From positions 155,653,057 to 155,717,056 of the forward strand of contig CM043952.1 of the NCBI GenBank assembly GCA_014529385.2: DNA of 64,000 bases, read 5' to 3'. Shown here piece by piece: positions 21,402-31,434 of the stretch (within the stretch, counting starts at the first letter, position 1; every line of letters begins with the position of its first letter). The translations under genes were made by a program, and so were the position numbers. Origin of the DNA: Adiantum capillus-veneris (lineage: Eukaryota > Streptophyta > Polypodiopsida > Polypodiales > Pteridaceae). The notes under the pieces are model-generated. The model saw nothing but the letters and a program-made list of their open reading frames with translations. It was not told where the DNA came from and ran no database searches.

Positions 21402-21935
21402 ACAACATGGTGTTTGGTCTAAATGCTATATTACCCATAGAGTTTTTGATTCCAACTCTACGAGTGGCGAAATGCTTAGAATGGACAGGCCATGAACTCT
21501 CTTCAAGAACAGATGATCTTGAAAAGCTAGATGAACTTCGACTGAGAGCTGTAGCTTCAATCTATGCTCAGGAGCGAAGACAAAAGGAGTTTTTTGACAA
21601 GCATGTGCGCACGAAAGATTTTAAAACAAGTGATTATGTACTTGTTTACACTTTGAAGCAACATGCCAGAAAACTTAAAAAGCAAGGGATGGGACCCTTT
21701 GTGATTAGTGACTTATCACAAAGTGGAGCCGTCAAACTTGCGACATTGGAAGGTGAAGAAATGCCAAATTGGATTAGTGGTTGTCAGTTAAAAAAGTATC
21801 ATTTACCACTAACACAGGATATGCTTCAACAAATCCATCATGAAAAACAACTGACAAAGGAGAAACAGAGGGTAAGAGAAGAAGCACAAACAGAAGCAAA
21901 AGAACGCATTGCAAAAAGAAGGCTTCTACGACAAC
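21402..21935 (+). pseudogene. element A integrase C-terminal, GPF-like region
   Basis: YNMVFGLNAILPIEF resumes the integrase, then KEFFDKHVRTKDFKTSDYVLVY, GMGPFVISDLSQSGAVKLATLEGEE and WISGCQLKKYH. This is the GPY/F module typical of the gypsy integrase C-terminus, which helps bind DNA. The frame stays open to 22360 and continues through a Lys/Arg/Glu-rich helix-like linker (about 21830-21930) into the second protease. Confidence 0.88.
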
Positions 21936-21959
21936 AACAAATTGGATCACCGTTGCGAA

Positions 21960-22360
21960 TAAATTCTATTCGATCAATGAATTTTAATGAAGACACAACG
22001 GATCCAATAATTGCAGTCAAAGTGGGTAGCAACCAAGTTGACTCGACGGCATTGCTTGATTCAGGAGCTCAAGCAAATCTGATTTCTTGCAAATTATATA
22101 AACAGCACAGGCTTGAAGAACAACTCCATCCTACTCAACAAGCACTGGAAAGCAGTACATCACATTCATTAAGCATGTTGGCCTGGACGATATTGCATGT
22201 ACAAATACATCAATATGTTTATCCCCACAAGTTTTATATGGTTGAGGATGCGAGCACACTACATCCAATGTTGTTGGGACAACCATGGCAGAAAGAGTAT
22301 AATGTGCAGATAGATTGGAGTTTGAATACGGTCAAAATTCAACAAGCACAACAACACTAG
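21960..22360 (+). CDS. element A second retropepsin-like domain (post-integrase)
   Basis: In frame after the integrase tail: INSIRSMNF, then IIAVKVGSNQVDSTALLDSGAQANLIS, whose D-S-G-A matches the retropepsin active site, and a C-terminal MLLGQPWQKEYNVQIDW, matching the I-L-G-x-P flap-distal strand. About 110 residues separate the two, normal for a single-subunit retropepsin. It is placed downstream of integrase rather than between gag and RT; element B has the same domain at the same place. Active-site residues are intact, although the surrounding element is broken. Confidence 0.75.
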
Positions 22361-23160
22361 GTGGTAGCTTTTGCTCAGACAACCCGGAAGAACCAAATAA
22401 TGGTGCCACAATCACTTGATAAAGAGCAAAAAAGATGGGTGCCACTTAACCAGCAAAAGATACCTACGAAGGATAACCAGGAAACCGCCCACCGTATTCA
22501 ATCAAAAAATGAGACACCACAGGCGACAATGAATAGATCACGGTCAGCAATACGCAAACAACAGGTATGGGTACGGAAGGATGGAAATGGAAGAGCCTAC
22601 AAACCACAATGCAATAGTAGACCACCTCCGAAAAACAATGTTAAACAAACACCGAATATGGTCATAAAACAGATATGGATACTGAAAAACATGCTCAATT
22701 GCCAAATACATGAGACATGCATTTGGATCCCCAAAACGATGCTATAGGAACTCCCTTCAGTACAAGTACCACCAGTAGCCAGACAATCATAAATCCGACA
22801 TTGGCAAACCGATCTATGTGGGTGCCGATCAAAAGAACCGTAATAACAACCAAAAAAGAGTCCATAAACCTACAAACGCCTCCAAATCAAACCTACAAAT
22901 GGCAATCAAAAGAGAAAAAGATTATGGCCACATTGGACACGACACTCCCATCCACGGAGACCACAACGACCATATCTACAGTAGCGGCAAACCAAGCCAC
23001 TTTCGCAAAGAAGACGATCAAACAATGAGCGGGAGAATTACAACTTTTAATTGCAAAGAAAATCTGCCAACCAAGCCAGGAACACACAAGAAAACTCGAC
23101 GTCAAATGCCAATAAGCATCTTGCTTATTCCCTCCTCTCGCACTGCATTAATTTTACCAT
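22361..23160 (+). pseudogene. element A basic tail with repeated W-V-P-K-like motifs
   Basis: After a TAG at 22358 the same reading continues as a Lys/Gln/Asn-rich, disordered-looking region with tryptophan motifs RWVPL, VWVRK, IWILK, IWIPK and, in another frame, MWVPIK. A TAG-type stop and a frame change near 22745 break it. Element B has IWVPK twice plus KLVWKKK in the matching place. Function unknown; basic repeats of this kind could bind nucleic acid. Confidence 0.55.
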
Positions 23161-23279
23161 GCATTGACTGAGTATGCATCAGGTAGGGACACGCTACAAG
23201 GCCGCGCATTAGCATGAGTTTAAACCATGCATTGCACATACCCCAAGGCGATACCTTGTCGTCCGGGAGGACTCCGATT

Positions 23280-23293
23280 AGGAGGGGGGGAGG
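23280..23293 (+). promoter_or_regulatory. internal polypurine tract, element A
   Basis: AGGAGGGGGGGAGG preceded by ATT, nearly identical to the terminal tract before the 3' LTR (CTAGGAGGGGGGGAG at 29438-29452). Element B has GGAGGGGTGGAAG at the same point in its map. It lies just after the pol tail and about 6.2 kb before the 3' LTR. It may act as a second plus-strand primer, or be the relic of a former 3' end. Confidence 0.5.
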
Positions 23294-23930
23294 CATTCTC
23301 AATGCAAACACGATGATCGTAAAAAGCAGCAAAAAGGGCATGTTTTGACTATTTTTGAGGGGTTTATGTTTGATTGTGAAATTTTCTAAACTAACTTAAG
23401 TACATATGCCCTTATACAACATTAATCTATAGAGGCCAAATGCCAAATTGAGGCCTATAGGTGTGTGTATATATGTAAAACTAGCCATTTTTTGGGCAAA
23501 ATATTGGTAAAACGGAGAAATCCAACCATAAAAATTACATGTGAGTGTACTTAGTGTGTTGGGGTGAAGTTTTTGATTTATTTTGATTTTTGGGTTTTTT
23601 CCGGGTTGACTTTTCTATTTTTCTTTTAAGTTTACTAATTATTGGCAGAAAAACTTCAAAAATACAAAAAGCAGATGAAATGAGAACGTAATGAAAAACA
23701 AAAAAGATGAGGATGATCAGTGAGTATAAAATAACCCAAGGTACAATGTGGGTGCAATTATGAGAATAAAGCGGGAGGCGTGTTGTGACCAGATTTTGAC
23801 CGAATCGTCAAAATTCTCAGAAACTGGGCAAACGGAGTCCAAATGGGAAACTTTTTAAGTCTAAACCGCATTTCGTGAAAATTTAGGAGCACATGTCAAA
23901 TCTCATGAAAAATGGTTTGGGGACCCCCAT
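23294..23930 (+). other. non-coding spacer upstream of the internal promoter
   Basis: No coding frame. AT-rich with runs such as TTTTTGGGTTTTTTCCGGG. In map position it could be a degraded LTR-like or promoter-upstream region, but no LTR similarity is visible. Confidence 0.4.
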
Positions 23931-24072
23931 TATAAGATTTTTTTCACTCCACTTAGAGCTCATTTCTACTATTTCACTCGTGAGAGAGAGCTCTAGCCAC
24001 CTAGAGCGCACAGGACTTCCAACAGCTGATACGCCGTGCACAGGCACCCGATGGGCACCAGATATGAGAGGT
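23931..24072 (+). promoter_or_regulatory. internal promoter-like unit with splice donor, element A
   Basis: TATAAGATT at 23931, AGAGAGAGCT at 23983 and a donor-like GAG|GTAGGC at 24070/24071. Element B has TATAGATA, AGAGAGAGCT and GGG|GTAAGTT at the same relative distances (0, 53, 139 bp against 0, 52, 140 bp here), although the intervening sequence differs. This conserved geometry suggests a real transcription start and first exon for the accessory ORF. No transcript evidence is available. Confidence 0.5.
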
Positions 24073-25895
24073 AGGCTTAGCCCCTTATGCTCTTCGTGTA
24101 TATTTGATATTTTGTCGCCAAGACTAGCATAGAACTCCAACGAGGTTTGCAGGGTAGAGGCGTGTGAGCATAGGTATCCACCTAACGGCTAACCAATACC
24201 AACAAGACTTCATAGGGGTTTACCCTAGCCTAGGAGACCAATCTTGAATGCCCAAAGGAGGCAAGAAAGCAATGGAAAAAACCCTGACACCTCAAGCCCT
24301 GCAAGAGGCCACAAAGAGGAAAATCCGGCAAAAGTGGCCCAAATGATACCAAAACTCATGGGTAGGAGCTTCTCGATGAGCTCTACAAGGCTACATAGGC
24401 CACATGGCCATAAGGCGACCCAAAGCAGGCCTAAGCTTCAGAAACGGCATCGTAAACGCAAGGCATCACTTGGCTCCCACATCCAAGCGAGATGTCCGTT
24501 TGCCACCAAACTTCATGAGCGGCTTACCAAGGCCTTCGACAACCAAGTCCTATGGTGGTAGACTACTACAAATCATCACGGGCATGCAAATGCAATCATG
24601 GGTGCTTCCAAAGCGACAAATCGCCAAACGAAGCTTAGGTGAAGCCAAAGCCAACAAGAACCACATGGCAAGGTTCCCCAAGGGTTCATGAAGTGATGCT
24701 GGTCATCATCAAGAAATTTCATCACGGAAAAGCGCTCCAAGAGTCAGAAATCACCTCTGAGGCTCTAAAAGCCAAGAAGGGAGTTTCTAACTAACCATTT
24801 GATTTTTTAATTGAAATAAGGCACAAAGGGGACTTACGGAGGTCATATGCAAATAGTAGTAGGACTTGCTCCAAAAAATGCACAGGAGACATCCTACGCA
24901 TAGGATGTCTCAACTCATCATTCAACCATATACACAGCCTCTACATGTCATTTACATCTTATCCCTCAAGTTTCACTCCATTTGGACCAAGTTTGACCTC
25001 TTATGCCTCAAAAAACGCAAAATCAGAGCATAGACGCAAAAATGGTCATAGACCTATCAGAAATGATCCAAATCAAGTGAAACTTGAACCACACACTCTT
25101 TATAACATGTCAAAGCTAAGTGTGAGTCACATCTTTAAAATCATGAAAAAAACATCCTACGCGTAGTATGTCTCTAAGCTTGAAATGACCTCCAGGTGGA
25201 TTTTTTGATCGTCATACATCTTATCACATTCATACAAGCCCACCCACCAAGTTTCAAGGCAAACAGATCACTTTTTGGCCTCATAGCTCCATAGATGGAC
25301 TTTTCAGACTCTGAAACACCAAAAATGGTCTTCCTACCCTCAAAACTTATCCAAATTCAAATCTAAGACCATGGTGATGGTCCATAGGCTATGCCCTATC
25401 ATACTGACAAGTTTCATGCAATTCTGAGCAAAAACACATCCTACGTGTAGTATGTCTCCAGGGTCATATTGACCTACTGAGCAAAGTTTGACATCATGAA
25501 TGTGATCAACATGCTACAAGAAGCCTACATATTAAGTTTCAAGTCATTTGGATAACATTTGCTCATCATTACAGGACATCCTACTCATTTGTACACCAAA
25601 AGCCTAAAATAGTCCAAAATTGCACTTTTGGTGTCTAAATCAAAATCCAAGCACATAGCTGTGATATAAAAGTCATAAGCTATCATCATGTCAAGTTTCA
25701 AGTCATTCTAATGAAAAAGACATCCTATGTGTAGGATGTCTTTAGGATTATTTTGCAGCACAAATCCTACTGTTTTCACTTGTAGGGCATCCTTAGTCCC
25801 TCTTGAGCTCATGTTTCAATTTTCAAGTCAAGTGGATAGTTAAAACTCAGTTTATTAGCTAATTTGTAAAAAAACGCTAACTTTGGACTACTGAG
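24073..25895 (+). other. candidate intron upstream of the accessory ORF, element A
   Basis: No usable coding frame. Bounded by the donor-like site at 24071 and a branch-site/acceptor-like GCTAACTTTGGACTACTGAG ending at 25895, 14 bp before the accessory ORF ATG. Element B shows GCTAACTTTG[C]ACT at the matching place, ending in a textbook ACAG. Holds the 3' palindrome array. Confidence 0.5.
24887..25742 (+). repeat. element A 3' palindrome array
   Basis: Four 24-bp palindromes with the same half-site as the 5' array (AGACATCCTAC) at 24887-24910, 25149-25172, 25434-25457 and 25719-25742. Centres are 262, 285 and 285 bp apart, and the last is 179 bp before the accessory ORF ATG. A further half-site is at 25574. 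Flanks share CAAGTTTCA-type wording before the palindrome, so these too are diverged tandem units. Confidence 0.92.
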
Positions 25896-25908
25896 TGCAA
25901 CACGATCC

Positions 25909-28900
25909 ATGGCAGCCGCTAAGTCACCAGCAAAGAAGAAAAGAATGACCAACAAGGATTACCTGGATGAGATGGAGCCATTTATAAGACCAACAGGAAC
26001 CATCAAGTCCACTACCACTTGGTTACAAAGCAGCTTACTTGAAGAAAACGACCTCAGAATATACCAAGGCATGTTCAAAGACTCAGAGGGCAATGCCATA
26101 GAGCTACCAATGATACCACAGGAACTCAATGAGTTCACGAAAAGGCTAGAGATAGTGTCTATCTTGGAAAAGTTAGACTTACACGATTATTTTGAGGCTT
26201 TGCTAGCAGGAATTGACATTCAGAGAGTGTGGGAATTCGTCACAACAATAAAGGAGAATGGCATAGCCAAGGTGAAAGATCTACAAGGAAAGAATAGAAT
26301 GATTGTGATCACGCCAGAGGTGGTTGCAAGTGCCTTGAACCTCTCTAATGCAGGAGACAGTGTCAACAAGAGGTGAGAAGAGGTAAAGGTATACACGGAA
26401 ACCAAGAAGAACTATACCTTCGAGGATATTGTGGATCCAATGGTGGCAACCATGTGCCAACTATACAACCAATATTTCCATATCTGCACCAAGAGGCCTC
26501 AAAAGTACCTTGTGCCACCTGCAACAATTGGAACAACATTCACATGAGCAATGAAGACAAGTAGCCCTGGAGAGATCGATTATGCGGCATACCTGCAATA
26601 CCACATTGTGAGGATGGGAACCAAGAATCCCACATATATTGCAGCAGGGGAGATGCTCACCAAGGTAATATATGAAGCTCTAAATGCTAAAGGCTAGTGG
26701 CCTCTTCCTCCATCACAGAATGAGTGGTTGAAGCTGACAAAAGAGAAGGAAGAGGAGCAACATACAGCTCCTAGGGTGACCACTAGACTGAAAAGAAGGT
26801 TAGAGACAGTAGAAGAAGAGCCACCTCAGCCAAAGAAAGGAAAGAAAGCTACCATTCAGATGCCAACAAAAGAGACTAAATCCCAGAAGGCCGCTCGGCT
26901 AGAGACGCTGATGGAGAGTTTCAGAGCCGAAAGAATGCTTAAAGGAGATCTAAGCGAATTATGGAAGCCCTCACTTGAGGCCATGTCTGGATCTTCTCAA
27001 AGGACTAATAGGGATCGATTCAAAGATTTTATAAAGAATTTCAAGATCACAGATGCGACGGCCGAGAATATTCCAATTATACCTTTAACGAAGAAGAAGT
27101 TGATGATGTGAGGCGGCAGCTGTTAGAAGAGAAGGAAAGTGCAGAGCGAGAGAAGAAAACAAAGACTGACCGGGACTTCAAAAAGAAGCAATCAACCCCA
27201 CCATCAAGCCGCAAGTCCAGTCCTCCACCATCACCACCTCCTCCTAGTCCTCCTCAACCTCTACAAAATGAGGAGTTGATTAAATCTGAGAAGCCGCAAG
27301 ACTCCAAGAAAGAAAAGGACAAAGAGAAAGAGCAAAAGTAAGAGTTTGAACCAAAGCCTGAGAAGCAAGATCCGAAAGCAAAAAACTATGGAATATTCCT
27401 GGATCTACTAGCTGTTGGATACACCCGAGAAGAGGCACCTCATACAACTTTTCAACTGTCAACCCCTAAACCAGAAGAATACACGCTAAGCCCTTGTTTG
27501 GTGGAGCTAAAGGAGATTGCAACAGATACAATGGATTTGCAACCACAAGCTAAAGATTGGGAAGAAGTGATGCAGAGACTGCAAGGATTAAGAGCCAGAT
27601 CAGTGGCCAAATAGATTGAGTATGAAGGGCTGAAGTTGAGTGAAGTAAAGGTGAAAGCTGAAGTGGAAACACTTTAGAAGCAATGTCAAGAGAAAATGCA
27701 CAGCCAAGCACAACTGCAAGCGGAACTAGAAGCAGCACTGAAGAAATGTCAAGAGTTAGAAAGTCAAAACCGAGAAACCACTCAGAAGCTAATGAACTCT
27801 GAAGAAGAGTACCAAAAAATCAACAATTCTCCGACTGAAGCCAAAAAGGAAAGGGATGGGTTCACCCTACAGCTGGCGGAAGAGTCAAAAGAGATTGATA
27901 GCTTGAGGGAGGCCAAAGACAAAGCTAAAATATCACGTGAGGCTAGCTAAGATGAGGTGATTGAACTAAAGGACCAAATCAAAGTGAAAGATCAATTGAT
28001 TTAGAGGTTGAGAGCATCTCTGGGCAAAGCAAGAGCTGCAATTGCAACTAGTACTAGCCAAGATAAAGACGTGTTTGAAGAAAAAATGATAGAACTTCAA
28101 AAAGAGTTGACGCTTGAAAAGAGGCAAAGAGTAATGCTAGCAGAGGGATCAATGGTGGTACAAGGCAGGTTAGAAGATGATAACAAATCATTGAAAGCGG
28201 ATTTGGATAGGCTTCAGAAAAGACTAGAAGAGGACACAAAGATGCTGCAGACAAAGAATTATGAGGCAAGGTAGAAGCTAGAGAAAGCTGATAGAGTCAA
28301 TGTAGAACTTAATGACCTATTAGTAGCTGTGACAGAACAAGCTTAGTTAGCAAAAGACGACTTACAGAAATAGCTGGACGAACTTAAGAGACAAACAAGT
28401 GAAGAACCTCAACAAAGTCATGGGCTGACTGCTATGGAAGTAATTGATATAGAGAATGTGTCAGATCTGGTGGTGGACACAACAATACAAGAGGACATTC
28501 CTGTGGGACTCTTACAAGAGCCCCGGGATCTGACACAAGAAGAAGAAGACAATCTATAGAAAGCAATAGAAGCAGCCATAAAAGATACCGCCAAAGAAGC
28601 AATGCTGTGGGAGCAGAGGGTATTGAAGTCCATGACCATTCAGAGATTAGATGCAAATGTCATTTGACATGAATGGCTACAACCCTCTCTCCCCTATCCT
28701 CTTCTAAAATTAATCAACAAGAGGATTAAAGAGGAGGCTATAGTGCCACTGTACCATGAAGACATCACCAAACCAGTAGGTATTAAGCACATTGTGGACT
28801 CTCAACCAAAATGGAGGAAGGCATGGCTCACTAAATACCCACAGTATTTAGTACATTTGGTCGAGGCACCTAAAATGATCAGAGATGACCTCAGCTTTTT

Positions 28901-29400
28901 CCCTCTACCAAGGATGCGGACATGGAAGGAACATGAACTGCTGAAGAGAAGCCACCCCACATGACTCAACTACCCGAAGTTGCCTGGCTTGAAGGCAGGC
29001 GAGAGAATGAGTGAGCAATACATGGTGAAAACCCTAACGGGCGCCATTAAATTGTTCACTGGATTGCCTGACCTCTCTTGCATTATGCTTAGAAAGATAT
29101 GTAAAACACTTCTGGAAGTACGTCTTTGAGGTCTTCAAACCTGGACAAGCAACAAGCAACATATTCTTCTTCTAGGACACTTATAGATGTACTTACGACC
29201 TATTTGCTCAACCTTCCCATGAGGTGATACATGCCCTCTACCAAAGAATAATCTTCCTGCCCTCATACCATCTCCAAGCCTTTGAAGAAGCCTTCTACAC
29301 CGGCTTCTTCACCATCGACACATATATATTTGGCCCAACATTAGTGGCCCAGCATGCACGGTATGAGTCTGTTTTGAAGATGCACGCCATCCTCCACTGA
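25909..29400 (+). pseudogene. element A accessory ORF (aORF, broken)
   Basis: Start MAAAKSPAKKKRMTNKDYLDEM at 25909. One frame runs to about 27108 with stops at 26374, 26546, 26695 and 27109, then a frameshift, then a second frame to about 28970 with many TAG stops. Layout over about 1,160 codons: N-terminal globular domain (VWEFVTTIKENGIAKVKDLQ, VVASALNL; then YFHICTKRPQKYLVP), Pro/Ser/Lys linker (SPPPSPPPPSPPQP), Gln/Glu/Lys coiled coil (27.6-28.4 kb), C-terminal domain (KWRKAWLTKYPQYLVHLVEAP, FFPLPRMRTWKEHE, FEEAFYTGFF). No signal peptide or membrane segment, so not env. The N-terminal domain is loosely reminiscent of plant-transposon ORF domains found in Athila/Tat elements; this is a guess. 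Confidence 0.7.
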
Positions 29401-29452
29401 AGTAGCGGCTCTACTGTCATGTCGGGGATGACATGAGCTAGGAGGGGGGGAG

Positions 29453-30365
29453 TGTTAGTTGAAGACGGGTGGCCACACTCAACTGAAGACTGATGAAATG
29501 ATAAAAGAAGGAAATCCCATGTAGTCATTCCTTGATTAAGAAAACCCGTAATTTCACTTGTAAATACTTGGGGCTTGCAGAAGTTTCCAATTTTGTATAT
29601 TATTTTTGCCATTAGACTAAGTAGGATTTCACTTTGGAACATGAGGTTTTGTATTTGGAAGGTATATATACCAAATTATAACTTTAATAAAAAAACCCTT
29701 TTTTCATTCTATGAAGTGTCTGTGAGAAGCGCATTCTGTATACGAGAGAGAGTGAGAGCTTATCTTGACGCTACGTGCACGCTGGTGGTTGGAATCGAGT
29801 ACAAAGAGTGCAGCATGTTGCCCTTGGAGAGAGCTACGCGCCAATACCCACACTGCACGTGTAAGGCCCGGCTTCACGAGATTGATCCGCAAGCTATTTC
29901 TAGGGATTCGATAAGCAAACGTTGTCTGTTTTTCCATTTCAGCATATCCACGCATTGAGTAAAGCTACACATTAGGCACCTTAGTTTTCTGAAACTCGAC
30001 CTGCAAAAACCTATCAGACATCCTACGTGATTCTACATTGGGTGTTTATGAGTAGGGTTTTGGTCATGGACCATAGGGAGAGTGGCCTATTGGTGTTAAT
30101 AGGATATCCCTCAAGTTTCGAAGCGTTTTGAGAACGTCTAATGGGTATTTGGCTCATGGAAGCGTTGTAGGAAATATCCTCCTGTGCACAATAGTAGGCT
30201 ATAACTTAGACATTGGGTAGAGACCTCTGTAGGAAGTAGTCAATAGTCGGTTGAGTGTAGGTTGACACCCTATGCTTGCTTCCACGTGCCTGCAGTCGAG
30301 CTTCGTCCTTAGCTAACAATTCTTGTTAGGTGAGTTCTCGCTATGCTGACGTCCATTGCGGCGTA
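29453..30365 (+). repeat. element A 3' LTR
   Basis: 913 bp, TGTTAG to CCGACA, preceded by the polypurine tract at 29438-29452 and followed by TSD CCATC (30366-30370). It is uninterrupted and shows the pre-insertion state of the copia-1 target. TATA at 29662; the donor-like GT of the 5' LTR is AT here. Confidence 0.97.
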
Positions 30366-30370
30366 TCCGC

Positions 30371-30545
30371 CGACACCATCCATGATCCCTATCTCATAGA
30401 TGAACTCCACATTTTAAAGTTTTTTTCTACTTTTGTTTTGATCTTCTTTGTAAAGGTCTCATCATAAATGTATGGCCTTTTTCTTATTGGTTGTCATCAT
30501 TCCTCATAGGAAATATCTTTGGATCTACCCCTTTCAACTCCTTGC
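30371..30545 (-). pseudogene. element C reverse transcriptase fragment, proximal part
   Basis: The minus strand reads RPYIYDETFTKKIKTKVE and, after a slip, EFIYEIGIMDG up to the TSD of A, matching QRPYTYNDTFAKQ and EFIYEIEHTDW of element A's RT. It continues at 1469 in the minus direction. The two halves are a clean before/after record of A's insertion. Confidence 0.75.
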
Positions 30546-31355
30546 AAGGCGAACAAAGTACATATTTACACTCATTTAGGTTTTGATCAAAATCTCCCCT
30601 TCTTTAGGAGATAAATTTATGGCTATGGATGCTGGCTTAGAATCTTCACCTTGCAAGTCTAAATCTATCTACTTTTCACCCTTTGGTCAAATCATAATAT
30701 CTCCTTGGATATTTCATCTCCCTCATAGGACATTTGGCCATTTAATCACATCACACAATTTTCCAATCTTGAAGTGTATATTTCTTCTTGTAAAATAGAA
30801 CACTTATGACATTAATATATGCACTCTTATCCAATTTCAGCTTTATGGTCAAAATTCTTTCAAAGTTTTCTTTAAATCCCTCTATTTGACTTTTCACTTA
30901 GTTTTTGTTAATTTTAGTTTTTTTAGACCTTATTGTCTGTATTTGGCTTAATCTCCATTTTTGTAGTATTATTATTCCTTTGTTGTGCATCTTTCACTTG
31001 TGACACATTTGTCCTTAGCACATTTTGTGACACATTTTATCCTTAGCACAATCATGTGCATTCACTAGCATAAGATAATGACTTTTTCCTTTTAGTGTTG
31101 GCATAAAATGTGTTTTCATTCTTTTGGCTTCTCCTCTCCTTTTGTAATGTTTTTGTCTACTATGTCATTGGTTTGAAGAATAAAAAATAAATCATCTCCA
31201 TTCCCACTCTCAATCTCTATCTTTTGGATTTGAAACCACTATAAGTGATTGGATCTTCTTTGACATCATTTAAGGCATCGTAATGTGCAACTTCCTCTTC
31301 CCATTTTGACAAGTCATTTATGGAGATTTCCTCTTATATGATTGATATAGTTATT
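30546..31355 (-). other. element C gag-pol linker, degraded
   Basis: No sustained frame. By position between RT and the B insertion point this is element C's pre-RT region. It ends at 31351-31355 (TTATT), the B target site, and continues at 49665. Confidence 0.5.
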
Positions 31356-31434
31356 TGTGGGACGCATGTCTAACATCATCATCCTATCTTATTGTAGTAT
31401 TAGTGAGAACCACGATTAATTTGTCAAACCATGG
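31356..31434 (-). repeat. element B 3' LTR remnant
   Basis: About 79 bp matching the last part of the 5' LTR (48749-48826), with about five differences, ending at the TSD. The first roughly 840 bp of the LTR and the polypurine tract are missing. The remnant is joined directly to the accessory ORF and supplies its last codons. Confidence 0.85.

Larger units (their letters stand above)
1470..30365 (+). mobile_element. Ty3/gypsy element A (interrupted, 28.9 kb)
   Basis: Complete LTR to LTR, flanked by the direct repeat CCATC at 1465-1469 and 30366-30370. LTRs begin TGTTAG and end CCGACA. Order: 5' LTR, tRNA-Asp primer-binding site, leader with palindrome array, truncated gag, RT, RNase H, two H2C2 zinc motifs, integrase, GPF-like tail, second retropepsin, basic tail, internal polypurine tract, internal promoter-like unit, second palindrome array, accessory ORF, polypurine tract, 3' LTR. 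Four insertions (copia-1, copia-2, a 2-kb unit, an inverted 0.47-kb fragment) add about 12.9 kb; the element itself is about 16.0 kb. By eye the LTRs differ at about 7% of sites over the first 510 bp, so A is older than copia-1 and copia-2. Non-autonomous now: gag capsid and the first protease are missing and the frames are broken. Confidence 0.95.

Noticed and set aside
24887-25742. Palindromes as miniature inverted-repeat transposons or transcription terminators
   Set aside because: They are 22-24 bp with only two central bases, have no TSD, recur in phase, and lack a T tract.
27600-28400. Coiled-coil region as a host myosin or kinesin gene
   Set aside because: It lies in frame inside the retroelement accessory ORF and is matched in elements B and D; similarity to motor proteins is only heptad composition.
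25909-29400. Accessory ORF as an envelope gene
   Set aside because: No signal peptide, fusion peptide or membrane anchor; the middle is coiled coil and charged linker.
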